Shown in pieces: positions 8,216 through 16,117 of a DNA stretch of 45,269 bases; within the stretch, counting starts at the first letter, position 1; each line of letters begins with the position of its first letter. Both the position numbers and the translations under genes were made by a program. Where the stretch lies: contig CALKQT010000018.1 in NCBI GenBank assembly GCA_937990735.1, forward strand, positions 1 to 45,269, written 5' to 3'. The notes beneath the pieces are model-generated. The model did no database searches. It saw only the letters and a list, made by a program, of their open reading frames with translations, and was not told the DNA's origin. This DNA comes from an uncultured Campylobacter sp. Lineage in GTDB: Bacteria > Campylobacterota > Campylobacteria > Campylobacterales > Campylobacteraceae.

Positions 8216-9275
8216 TGGGATTTTGCTCGCGGCGTTTGCGTTTTTTGCTGCGCTAGTGCTTGCCCTGCTGATCGCGCTCGTACTGCAAAACCGCCGCATA
8301 AGCGATGCAAACTCCGCGCTTAGCGAGCTTTTAAGCGAAAGACTCACAGCTCAAAGTGCGAGAGCGAGCGCCGAGCTTTTTAAGCTAAATCAAAGCCTAA
8401 ACGACGGCTTTAACGATAAGCTCTATTATCTTAATAGATCCCTAGGCGAGGGGTTGCAGCGCCAAAATAGCGCGCTTAGCGAAAATTTAAGCTCGCTGGA
8501 TCGCGGCTTTAAGGACATGGCGGAAAATCTAGCGCGAATGAGCGAGCAAAATAAAACTTCACTTCAGGTGCGTGACGAAATCGCAAGGCTAAACTCGATT
8601 TTAGGCAATGTAAAACTACGCGGCAACTTCGGCGAGTACCGATTAGAGAGAATTTTATCGATGATTTATGGGCAAAACGCCGCGTTTTACGAACTGCAAA
8701 AGCATCTGTCAAACGGCAGAATCGCAGACTGCGCGCTGCATATCGCAAAAGAAAAAATTCTTTGTATCGACTCAAAATTCCCACTTCAAAGCTATGAAAA
8801 AATTATCACTGCCTCCGCCTCAAACGACGCCGCAGCGCTTGCTAGCGCGGATAAGCAACTCGCCGCAGATATGAAAAAGCATGCCGCAGATATCGCGGAG
8901 AAATATATCATACCGCCTCTTAGCACGGAGTTTGCGGTGCTATTCGTGCCGAGTGAGGCGGTTTTCGTCTACGTCTGCGAGAAGCTGCCGCAGGTGCTTG
9001 AATACTGCGCGCAAATCGGCATTTTTGCGGCATCACCCACGACGCTGCTGGCGCTTTTAGGCACGATCCGCACCTTCGTAAAAGACGAGGCGCTCGCGCA
9101 AAATATAAAATCGGTAAAAGATGAAATTTACGCGCTAAAATCGGACTTTGATGCGCATGCTAAGTATGCGACGGCGCTTCAAACATACGCAGATAAGCTC
9201 GCCGCACAAGCGGAGCTTTTAAACAAAAATGCAAAATCTCTAAAAGCCCGCTTTGAGCGTTTTGGCGAGCTGTAA
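8205..9275 (+). CDS. rmuC: RmuC-family DNA recombination protein
   Basis: A 356-residue protein with an N-terminal membrane segment (ILLAAFAFFAALVLALLIAL), a long coiled coil (residues about 35-130, repeated QNSALSENLSSLDRGF-type heptads) and the RmuC nuclease-like domain (GNFGEYRLERIL, then ILCIDSKFPLQSYEKI and FAVLFVPSEAVFVYV). RmuC proteins limit inversion rearrangements at short inverted repeats; the domain belongs to the PD-(D/E)XK-like group. It starts 11 bases inside the preceding gene (ATG at 8205), so the two are probably co-translated. It is somewhat shorter than E. coli RmuC (475 residues) but contains the whole core domain. Confidence 0.9.
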   Translation: MGADGILLAAFAFFAALVLALLIALVLQNRRISDANSALSELLSERLTAQSARASAELFKLNQSLNDGFNDKLYYLNRSLGEGLQRQNSALSENLSSLDRGFKDMAENLARMSEQNKTSLQVRDEIARLNSILGNVKLRGNFGEYRLERILSMIYGQNAAFYELQKHLSNGRIADCALHIAKEKILCIDSKFPLQSYEKIITASASNDAAALASADKQLAADMKKHAADIAEKYIIPPLSTEFAVLFVPSEAVFVYVCEKLPQVLEYCAQIGIFAASPTTLLALLGTIRTFVKDEALAQNIKSVKDEIYALKSDFDAHAKYATALQTYADKLAAQAELLNKNAKSLKARFERFGEL

Positions 9276-10472
9276 TGAGGCAAACCGTAGCACAATGCGG
9301 CTTGGAGTGCTTTAGCAAGCTTGTAACGCGGCGGCATTTTGAGCGGCTAGATTATCGGCAAAGGCGGCCTTAAGTTTCGCCTCTCATAAAGCTTTGCTTT
9401 TGCATTGCAGGCTTGCAGGCTTTTTAAAATTATCCACTGGGCGACTCATTTTGTGAATTCGGCGTTTATTCGGAGTAAAATTTCAAAAACGGACGCGAAT
9501 CTCAAAACATACGCCGTATTTAAAAAACAGAAAGATTAGACACGCAATCTTACGCGGCGGCAAGATGAAATTTTAAGTTCGACGCGGCGCCAAAACACAC
9601 AAAATTCTCCTGCAAAATCATAAAATTCTAAAATTTCTCGACAAAAATCAAAGCCATAGCACTGCAAATCCGCCAAATACTTTCGCGCTAAAAACCCAAA
9701 ATCCCGCTGCTATAATCTCAAAAAACCGCACATCTTAAAACTCTGCGAGTAAACTGAAATTACCAAGCGCCTTAAACCGCATACGCAAGCGAAAAAATCG
9801 CTGCACCTTAAAGCTACCCTAACGATCTCGTTTTACCGCTCTTATACGCCGCGAAAATCGCGCAGCAGGTCAAACCCGAGTAATATGATTTTTGAGACCT
9901 GATTTTACGATCGATCCAAGCGCCTAGGCGCCAATTCAAATCCACTCGATGAAATATATTTATATTGAGGCTGCAAGGCTTTGGCAGACACATAAACGGA
10001 CATAACAGCCAACTCCACGTGACGGAATTTTTAGTGCAACTTTGCACCAATCCGATTAATAAATCGTTCGTCGTCCGCCTCGCGGCTAAATTTTGGGTAT
10101 TGCTTTGCTACTTTAAGCCATTAATCCAAATTCGCACGGCAGAATTTTTGAGCGCAACTTCGCAACTTCAAGGCTTCGCGCCGATTCGATTAATAAATTG
10201 CGCGCTCCTTAGCCAATGCGCGAGTATGTGGCGCCGTTATATGATTACCGAAACTTGGCGCACCAAGCTAAATGCGGGCACAAATAAGCACCACGCTATG
10301 CTTCACACCGCGACTTTATATCGCTAGAGCCAAGCGTAAGAAATAAATTTTAGATGCTTTTTTGCTTCGCGTAAAATTTTCAATAGTTTTTAGCGATTTT
10401 ATAAAATTTTTAAGCGCTTTACGCCGCTGCCCGCAGCCATGCTTATACCAAATCACGCTCAATCCGCGCAGT
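9276..10472. other. 1.2-kb spacer without a supported gene
   Basis: Both strands are broken by stops. The longest open frames (9814-10050 minus, 9965-10327 plus) have no ribosome-binding site, no recognisable family and low-complexity, cysteine- or arginine-scattered translations typical of non-coding sequence. The stretch holds an imperfect direct repeat near 10025-10200 and could be the decayed remains of lost genes. Confidence 0.55.
10025..10203. repeat. Imperfect direct repeat in non-coding DNA
   Basis: Two copies share the blocks GAATTTTT..G.GCAACTT and CGATT.ATAAAT. One copy spans about 10025-10065 and the second about 10142-10200, the latter with a roughly 15-base insertion. Origin unknown. 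Confidence 0.4.
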
Positions 10473-10751
10473 TTATTTATCGGTTGCGCAATTTTTATTG
10501 TAGTAGGCGATGGTGCGCTCGTACTCGTCGTAAGTCTGTATATAATCGTTCGCAACGCTTGGGTTTGCGTATCGATCCTCGACCGCCAAGAGCTCCGCCT
10601 CAAGCTCTTTATAGCGCCCATAAACCTCCGCGCAGGCGCGATCGTGAGCGTCGCCTTGCAAGATTACTGACTTATCAGGACCCGCACTCGCGCAACCTCC
10701 GAGCCCTAAAACGACGGCGCAAAACGCGCCGCATAAAATTAAGCTTTTCAA
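10473..10751 (-). CDS. Small lipoprotein of unknown function
   Basis: A 92-residue protein with a clear lipoprotein signal: MKSLILCGAFCAVVLGLGGC, with the lipobox LGGC near residue 20. The mature part is about 70 residues, hydrophilic, probably helical (YGRYKELEAELLAVEDRY), with two further cysteines that could form a disulphide. The start is TTG with AAGGA about 7 bases upstream. It lies about 40 bases downstream of rnpB on the same strand. No family is recognised. Confidence 0.75.
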   Translation of the reverse strand: MKSLILCGAFCAVVLGLGGCASAGPDKSVILQGDAHDRACAEVYGRYKELEAELLAVEDRYANPSVANDYIQTYDEYERTIAYYNKNCATDK

Positions 10752-10789
10752 AATTTTTTCCTTATTCCAAGTAAATAAATTCGGCGTAA

Positions 10790-11105
10790 AAAGAGGTGTG
10801 GTTATAAGCCGAGTTCCGTTACAGCGGTCATTTATCTAGACCGATTTTTGCAAATCGGTTCGAGCGAACGGTTCGAATATAAGACGAAACCACCCGTTCT
10901 TGCTGCAGGTTGGGTTTGCATTGCCGCTCGTGTCTCCACGCGCGCGGTGGGCTCTTACCCCGCCCTTTCACCCTTACCGCTTGCGCGGCGGTTTGCTTTC
11001 TGTTGTACTTTCCCTAGGGTTGCCCCCGGCGTCCGTTAGACGCAACCTTGTCTTATCGCAGCTCGGACTTTCCTCTCCTTGCGGAGCGACCGCACGCCAC
11101 ACCCG
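10790..11105 (-). ncRNA. rnpB: RNase P RNA (bacterial type A)
   Basis: Read on the minus strand, the conserved rnpB elements occur in order: GAGGAAAGTCCGAGC, the ACAGAAA block, GGTAAGGGTGAAAGG followed by GGTAAGAGCCCACC, and near the 3' end AGATAAATGACCGC with ACGGAACTCGGCTTA. The ends pair as helix P1: GGTGTGG (complement of 11097-11103) with CCACACC (complement of 10795-10801), followed by TCTTTTT as a U tract. This is the catalytic RNA that matures tRNA 5' ends. Ends are accurate to a few bases. Confidence 0.96.
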
Positions 11106-11111
11106 AGCGCA

Positions 11112-11117
11112 ATTATA
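11112..11117 (-). promoter_or_regulatory. -10 box of rnpB
   Basis: On the minus strand a perfect TATAAT ends 8 bases before the first base of helix P1, giving a predicted transcript start near 11104-11106. Confidence 0.7.
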
Positions 11118-11182
11118 GCTTTTTTGGCTTAAATTTCACGGCTTGCGGAATTTAAAAGAGAAATTTTACGGAGTGAACGTGA

Positions 11183-11491
11183 ACAAAGTACAAGCTCCAG
11201 CCTGCACCATTACCTCCGGAGGATGACTACGATAAAGAAGCTAATAAATTAAATCACATCTTTAACAAAAAAGAGCATAAATTAGATGATTTTTTAAATA
11301 AATTTGAAAACAATCAACAACAAGCTTATAATGCTATAATTAAAGAACTTGAAAAAGATATGGCAAATGGTAAGTTGCCAAATAATTTTACTAATGGCTA
11401 TAAAGTTAATATTAAAGGCTATGAAATTAATGTTCGCGGAGTTATAAAAAATGGAAAACCAAAAATCGGAACGATGTTTATCCCTCGATAA
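11183..11491 (+). pseudogene. Orphan C-terminal tip of a polymorphic (contact-dependent type) toxin
   Basis: An open frame of 102 codons with no usable early start codon, preceded in frame by a stop. It begins with a Pro-rich linker (LQPAPLPPEDDYD) and continues NHIFNKKEHKLDDFL, AYNAIIKELEKDM and GVIKNGKPKIGTMFIP. This layout, with an NHIF..K.EH.L start and a final short beta region ending K(I)GT.FI, resembles C-terminal toxin domains of CdiA/filamentous-haemagglutinin-type proteins. Such tips are found as displaced cassettes followed by their immunity gene, as here. The segment is visibly AT-richer than rnpB and truD on either side, suggesting transfer. As it stands it cannot be translated as a whole toxin. 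Enzymatic activity is unknown. Confidence 0.6.
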
Positions 11492-11816
11492 TTTTACAGA
11501 TATTGCAAATATCGAAGCTAAAATTATTAAGCTAATAAGTGATGATTTAGGCGATTATGCGCTTTATGAGCAGTTTGAAAATTCAGAAATTACAAAAAGA
11601 GAGGTTTCGACAGCCGGATATTATTGCCATTTCGAGTGTAAAAAAATATTAGAAAAAAGCAAAAACAACGGTTTTGTCGGCAATGTAAATTTAATGCTTT
11701 CTGATGAAAACATTGGAGGAGCAATGGTTCTTTTGGAAAATGGAATTTTAAAAATGTTAGAATGCTACTTTTGGGAAGAGAATAATTTTTTTGAAAATAT
11801 TGTAAACGGGCAATAG
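11451..11816 (+). CDS. Putative immunity protein for the orphan toxin tip
   Basis: A 121-residue, acidic, AT-rich gene that starts inside the last 41 bases of the toxin-tip frame, with GGAG about 9 bases before its ATG. The C-terminal segment GGAMVLLENGILKMLECYFW is a strand-turn-strand pattern often seen in immunity proteins of polymorphic toxin loci. Overlap with a toxin tip is the usual position for the cognate immunity gene. I do not recognise a named immunity family; the assignment is from context. The gene appears intact even though the toxin is not. Confidence 0.6.
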   Translation: MENQKSERCLSLDNFTDIANIEAKIIKLISDDLGDYALYEQFENSEITKREVSTAGYYCHFECKKILEKSKNNGFVGNVNLMLSDENIGGAMVLLENGILKMLECYFWEENNFFENIVNGQ

Positions 11817-11819
11817 TAG

Positions 11820-11894
11820 ATAAAAGACTTAAGCGATTTTAAGCTTAATAATATTTTGCTAGTTATTGGCGAAAATGAATTTGGGCAACTATAA
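11820..11894 (+). pseudogene. In-frame coding-like remnant after the immunity gene
   Basis: After two consecutive TAG codons the same frame stays open for 24 codons and reads IKDLSDFKLNNILLVIGENE before ending at TAA. The composition looks protein-like. It may be the decayed end of a longer ancestral protein or a scrap of another cassette; it is too short to be certain. Confidence 0.25.
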
Positions 11895-12090
11895 AAAGTG
11901 AAATTTATCAAATTCACCTACGACCGAGCCGAATAAAATTTTAAATTCTATGGCTTAGACAAAGCGGCGCGCTTTCTGCGATGAAATCTCACGAAATTTT
12001 ATAAAATTTTTCTACCGCGCGAATTTAAATCCACGTAGCCAAGCTCTAAAATTCCGTAAAATTCCGCGTGGTGCGCCGCGACGTAGCCAA

Positions 12091-12262
12091 GCCCTACTCT
12101 ACAGCGCGGTTTAACATGGGGCGTGGCGTGGCGTGAGCCCTATTCTGCAGCGCGGTGCGGTGCGCTACGACGTAGCGTAAATGTGGTGCGAACCATACTC
12201 TACGGCGCGGTTTGACGTGGCATGACATGGGACGCGTGAGTCCTTACCCTACAGCGCGCGAT
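12091..12262. repeat. Imperfect tandem repeat, about 45-55 base period
   Basis: Four copies of a core close to CCNTAYYCTRCRGCGCG occur at about 12092, 12137, 12192 and 12242, separated by GTGG/CATGG-rich spacers (GGCGTGGCGTGG, GACGTGGCATGACATGG). It lies between the toxin/immunity cassette and the 3' end of truD and is GC-rich relative to the cassette. No coding frame is evident. Confidence 0.55.
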
Positions 12263-12267
12263 GCGGC

Positions 12268-13380
12268 TCAATCCTCGTCTGTCGCGGCGCCCTCGAATAT
12301 ATCTCGGTGCAAAATTTCTTCCAAAACGACCGTCGCATAAGAGCCTTTCGGCAGGTAAAAACTAAAGCTAAAATGCGCATTTTGCGCATCGTAGGCGTGC
12401 TGTACGCGCTCCATAAAGCTCCACGCAAACCTGCGCGAGCCGTTCATCTGTGCCTCAAACTCGCGAGCGGGCGCAAAAATTTCATCTTCAAATCTGCCGC
12501 CAAGCCCGCTAGCTCGCAGCTTCGCTCGCCCCGCGATTAATCCCGCACTCGTGATTTCTCGCCTCGCAAACCGCTCGCACTCCGCGCCAAGATCGTCGCA
12601 GCTAAAAAACGCGCCATGGGGAAAGTGTCCTAAAATCTCGCCCCTTAAAAGCTTGAAAAACTGCGGCTGAGCCGCGATCTCGCGCGCCTCCTCCTTGCTT
12701 AGTCCGTAAATTTTAGAAAACTCGCCAAGGCTAAATTCCGCCGCAAATTTTGAAATTTCGACCCGCTTGCTAAGCCAGCGATTGAAAAGCTCGCTCTGAT
12801 AGGCGCTGATTAGAAAGTCGCGCATTTTGGGGTTTTTAAGCCGCCTCTGTCCGCGCAGCACCTCCTCGCCCTGCGCCGCGTTGTCGCCGAACTTGCCGAA
12901 GCGCTGATAGCCGAAATAGTTCGCAAAGCCCTCGCGTCCTAGCGTATCTAGCGCAGCTGCGAGCTTGACGGCGTCGGGCGGTAGGACCTTTTTTAGGCGG
13001 ATGAAAAAATCATTGCCCTTAAGATGGCCGATTTTAAGCTTATTTTTGTGCCTTTGCACGCTTAAAATTTTAAGGCTCTCGTGCAAAAATCCACCCAACG
13101 CGGGCTCAAATTTAGCAGGCATGCTAACGTGCTGCGTCGTAAGGCCTTGCTTGTCTTTAAGCCCCGCGTAGCCGAAATCGCGCATCTTAGCGCCCGTGTG
13201 TTCGCTTAAAATCCGCAGCGCCTCGTGCGTACTAATGCCTTTTTTTTGCAGCAGCAAAATGCAGTGCTCGCCATCATTGCTAGGCTCGTAAAGCGGCACT
13301 TCGCGCACGACGAAATCGCTGGAGTTTTTACTAAAATGCGCATTTATCGGCGCGTGATTTAGGGTGTATAAATTTTTCAT
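12268..13380 (-). CDS. truD: tRNA pseudouridine(13) synthase TruD
   Basis: Converts uridine 13 of tRNA(Glu) to pseudouridine. The catalytic block FGYAGLKDKQGLTTQHVSMP carries the TruD motif with the active aspartate in LKDKQG. The N-terminal FVVREVPLYEPSNDGEH segment, NYFGYQRFGK and the late YQSELFNRWLS are also typical. I place the start at the ATG at 13380 (MKNLYTLNH), which has AAAGG 6 bases upstream. A longer frame to 13470 exists but adds 30 residues of atypical sequence. The result is 370 residues, a normal size. It is divergent from the gene at 13487. Confidence 0.95.
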   Translation of the reverse strand: MKNLYTLNHAPINAHFSKNSSDFVVREVPLYEPSNDGEHCILLLQKKGISTHEALRILSEHTGAKMRDFGYAGLKDKQGLTTQHVSMPAKFEPALGGFLHESLKILSVQRHKNKLKIGHLKGNDFFIRLKKVLPPDAVKLAAALDTLGREGFANYFGYQRFGKFGDNAAQGEEVLRGQRRLKNPKMRDFLISAYQSELFNRWLSKRVEISKFAAEFSLGEFSKIYGLSKEEAREIAAQPQFFKLLRGEILGHFPHGAFFSCDDLGAECERFARREITSAGLIAGRAKLRASGLGGRFEDEIFAPAREFEAQMNGSRRFAWSFMERVQHAYDAQNAHFSFSFYLPKGSYATVVLEEILHRDIFEGAATDED

Positions 13381-13486
13381 AGCCGGCCTTTGCGTTAATC
13401 TAAGGCGCAATTTTATAAAATTGAGCCTAAAAAACTCATTATTAAGGCAAATTCTAGTATCATTCGCCATAAAAAAAGGATGAAAA

Positions 13487-14524
13487 ATGCTTCAAATCAG
13501 GCTCTTTCGCTTCGACCCGCACTGCGACGTCGCAAGCTACTTCAAGCCATATGTTTATGAAAGTGCGCCCTTTGCCGATCTTGCGGCACTACTTGACGAC
13601 ATCTGCGCGCACGATCCCTATTTCAGCGCACAGGGAGTGGAATTTGTAAAAATCAGGGGCACCACGGTAAGCGTAAAAGAGCCGCTAGATACGCTCATAG
13701 CGCACTTTGGAAGCGAACTAACCATCGCGCCTCTTAGCGAAAAAGAGGCGGTTAAAGACCTGCGCTGCGAGCCGCGAGCATTTTTGGATAAATTTAAAGC
13801 TTTTGAAAACATCGCGGACTCCTCTGATTTCGAGTTTTACAAAAGCCTCGCGCCCTATTTTTACTCGACGAAAATCCCCGCATGCTCACGGGAGTTTTTG
13901 GGCAACAGCGCCTTTATCTTCGCGCACCGCCTGATGCAGACGCACCCGAGCGAGCGCATGAGGATTTTGGAGATCATCGAGCCGCAAATGGCGTATTTTA
14001 CGAAGTGCGACGCCGTGGGGATGGAGTTTGACGACCGCGCGGCATACAGGGCGTTTTGCGATATTTTAAAATTTGAACCCGCGCGCAGCAATAAAATTTT
14101 AAGCGCGCAGAGCATGGCGGAATTTGACGCAGCGGGCGCAAAGCACGATTTTAGTGGCTTTAACATCGCCGTATGGTACGACGAGGCTGCGGAGGAGCTG
14201 GCTAGCAGGCTGGGCGCGCAGATCGTGCACTTTGGCTGCGAAGGCGCGCCGCTTGGAGCGCAGATATACGAGCGCGAGAAGGAGTGCGCGTTGCGGCTAG
14301 GGGGCGAAATTTTATTTGACGCGTTTGATAGCGGAAGCGATTTTTTGCTAGTAAATTCTAAGCTTGCGCTTGATTTTTTAGACGGCAGAAGCGATGAAAT
14401 CCAAAGGCTTTTCGGAAGAGGCCTCGCGGGCTTTTATCTAATTACGGCGGATGAGCTCATCGCTCTAGCTCGCGGCGAGAGGCCCGACTTTTCGGCACGC
14501 AAGCTAAAACCGACGCTGATTTAA
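13487..14524 (+). CDS. Conserved Campylobacterota protein of unknown function (DUF5644-like)
   Basis: A 345-residue soluble protein starting MLQIRLFRFDPHCDVASYFK. The opening resembles the N-terminal beta-grasp part of succinate/fumarate reductase iron-sulfur subunits (RI.RFDP....YF..Y), but the cysteines that bind the 2Fe-2S cluster are absent. A helical middle (PYFYSTKIPACSREFLGN, FAHRLMQTHPSERMRIL) keeps only scattered cysteines. The C-terminal third (FNIAVWYDEAAEELASRLGA, then GAPLGAQIYEREKECALRLG) looks like an alpha/beta domain akin to the C-terminal parts of HdrB-like proteins, but lacking its CCG motifs. From memory such proteins are labelled DUF5644; that label is not verified. The start has AAAGGA upstream and a TAGTAT box near 13455. 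Confidence 0.65.
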   Translation: MLQIRLFRFDPHCDVASYFKPYVYESAPFADLAALLDDICAHDPYFSAQGVEFVKIRGTTVSVKEPLDTLIAHFGSELTIAPLSEKEAVKDLRCEPRAFLDKFKAFENIADSSDFEFYKSLAPYFYSTKIPACSREFLGNSAFIFAHRLMQTHPSERMRILEIIEPQMAYFTKCDAVGMEFDDRAAYRAFCDILKFEPARSNKILSAQSMAEFDAAGAKHDFSGFNIAVWYDEAAEELASRLGAQIVHFGCEGAPLGAQIYEREKECALRLGGEILFDAFDSGSDFLLVNSKLALDFLDGRSDEIQRLFGRGLAGFYLITADELIALARGERPDFSARKLKPTLI

Positions 14525-14604
14525 GCGAACGGAGTTTTAAAATTTCAAAATTTTATCTATTTGGTTGCTTTTGGAATTTCACTACTTTAGCCGCCTTACT
14601 GTCC

Positions 14605-14624
14605 ATAATTTTTTAAAAAATTAT
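14605..14624. repeat. Perfect 20-base AT palindrome
   Basis: ATAATTTTTTAAAAAATTAT is its own reverse complement. It lies about 80 bases after the stop of the 13487 gene and about 100 bases after the 3' end of the convergent 14727 gene. It could act as a weak bidirectional terminator, but there is no GC stem. Confidence 0.35.
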
Positions 14625-14726
14625 CCGCAAAATCGTGCTTACGATAAGCCCGAAAATGCCTAAATATACGCTAAGCCACTTTTTAAAACAAAATTCCGAC
14701 CGAAATTCTAATACACGCAAGCATTA

Positions 14727-15209
14727 TCAACCGTGCAGAAAAGTTACGACTTCATGTTCTTTTGGTAAATTTTCTCTACCGTCAATACCGCGATTGCCAT
14801 ATTCCGTTAGAACTTCTTTTAAAATTTTATAAAGCTCGTCCAATGAAATTCCGTCAATACTAGAATTTATATTTTCTAGCTTATATTTTATAAAAAACGG
14901 ATTATCGACTAGCATTTTACTTGTAGTCTCGTCATAAATTCGCCTTATATCAAGCTCGATATTTTTACCTCTATAATGCAGTAGCCAAATAACTTCTCCC
15001 GTAAGACCATCTCTTGGGTCTGGCAAAGGCACTCTGCAAACAAACATAAACCAGGCATCTCTTTGTCTATCTATAACCCAATCCAGCTTATCTAGGTAGT
15101 AATCATCATAGACTATTGAGCCATATTTTAGGCAACAATTATTTATAATATTTGCAACATTGTATCTTTCCAAATCAACTTTAGAAATATGCTCCGCTAC
15201 AAACGCCAT
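14727..15209 (-). CDS. Hypothetical accessory protein
   Basis: A 160-residue acidic soluble protein with no signal or membrane segment. It begins MAFVAEHISKVDLERYNVAN, contains a mixed middle (YDDYYLDKLDWVIDRQRDAW, LTGEVIWLLHYRGKNIELDI) and ends in a helix-rich acidic tail. The start is well set by AAGGAGG a few bases upstream of the ATG. Base composition is clearly AT-rich compared with truD or the YihY gene. It lies 27 bases downstream of the membrane-protein gene at 15237-15869 and is probably co-transcribed with it. No family is recognised; an immunity-like or effector-accessory role is possible but unsupported. Confidence 0.7.
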   Translation of the reverse strand: MAFVAEHISKVDLERYNVANIINNCCLKYGSIVYDDYYLDKLDWVIDRQRDAWFMFVCRVPLPDPRDGLTGEVIWLLHYRGKNIELDIRRIYDETTSKMLVDNPFFIKYKLENINSSIDGISLDELYKILKEVLTEYGNRGIDGRENLPKEHEVVTFLHG

Positions 15210-15236
15210 TCTATCCTCCTTAAGGAATTCTATAAT

Positions 15237-15869
15237 TTAAAGTAGATCGCTCGTATATAGACCGAACAAAGACGAGAGCTCAAATTTAACGTCTTTGTCG
15301 CTCAACAATTTATTATTCGGCACCGCAATAATGCCCGTTTTAAACCTATATAATATATACTTTTTAAATTTAAATCCGTTGAGCGCCAAGAAAATGAAAT
15401 GATGTAGCATGGTGATTAAAAAGAATATTGGACTTACCAAATACCTAACCATTCTCTTTCTCCTATTTTTTATATCTTTGATCCATATATTTACGTCTTG
15501 CTCATTGTATGGTATCAACGCCCAAGTTACCGATACAAGATCATCTTTTTGCAAAATTTCGGTTTTAAATTTCATATGTTTGTCTATATACTCGAATGAA
15601 ATTTTATCATCATAAAATTTTGTAAAAAACTTATTGCAAAATTCTTGATAGGCTATTTTTATCTCCCAAAATATGCAAAATAAAATTCCGAAAATCCCTA
15701 GCGTTAATGACGCCCTTCTCATCATCTCTTTATGCGAATCCAGCTCCGGCGTTAAATTTAGCAAAACAAAAGACAAGAATATAAGCACGCACATGATTTT
15801 ATTTGATATAGTAAGCCTAAAAAAGTAGTCGTTTTCTATTATTATCGGCTCTTTGTCACGGTCTCTCAT
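15237..15869 (-). CDS. Hypothetical membrane protein
   Basis: A 210-residue protein with three likely membrane segments: IMCVLIFLSFVLLNLTP (about 25-42), SLTLGIFGILFCIFWEI (about 54-70) and VSPIFFLITMLHHFIFLAL (about 145-163). Between the second and third lies a basic, probably cytoplasmic region (KFYDDKISFEYIDKHMKFKT). The codon and base use is AT-rich, as in its neighbour at 14727. The start has AGGGGAAA upstream. No family is recognised. The two genes together form a small accessory block between conserved housekeeping genes. Confidence 0.7.
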   Translation of the reverse strand: MRDRDKEPIIIENDYFFRLTISNKIMCVLIFLSFVLLNLTPELDSHKEMMRRASLTLGIFGILFCIFWEIKIAYQEFCNKFFTKFYDDKISFEYIDKHMKFKTEILQKDDLVSVTWALIPYNEQDVNIWIKDIKNRRKRMVRYLVSPIFFLITMLHHFIFLALNGFKFKKYILYRFKTGIIAVPNNKLLSDKDVKFELSSLFGLYTSDLL

Positions 15870-16117
15870 AATATTTCCCCTGTTTTAAAATCGCGCATAA
15901 TTTTACCTTAACGATGCTGTGCGAGGGATTAAAATTTCAGCCTTGCCGCACCTCATTAAATTTTTAAAATCCTATTTCTATGCATATGTCGATTATTCAA
16001 AGACAAACTTCCCGCTCGTTTTCGATAGAATTTTAAAATTTTGATTTAAATTTCTAGCCCATGCAGAAAATACGCTTTAATCCAAAAAGCATAGAAAATG
16101 CAGCCTTGCACAGCAAT

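Noticed and set aside
9814..10327. Open frames of 78 (minus) and 120 (plus) codons in the long spacer
   Set aside because: No ribosome-binding site, no recognisable family, unlikely composition, and they overlap each other.
10316..10774. Open frames of 101, 102 and 111 codons overlapping the lipoprotein gene
   Set aside because: The minus-strand lipoprotein has a clear signal peptide, lipobox and ribosome-binding site; the others are its shadows.
10848..11118. Two overlapping plus-strand open frames (63 and 72 codons)
   Set aside because: They are antisense shadows of the RNase P RNA, whose conserved blocks account for the sequence.
11213..11222. CCTCCGGAGG palindrome
   Set aside because: It falls inside the toxin-tip reading frame (encoding Pro-Pro-Glu) and needs no regulatory explanation.
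13381..13470. Longer TruD start giving 30 extra residues
   Set aside because: The ATG at 13380 has a better ribosome-binding site and begins with sequence typical of TruD.
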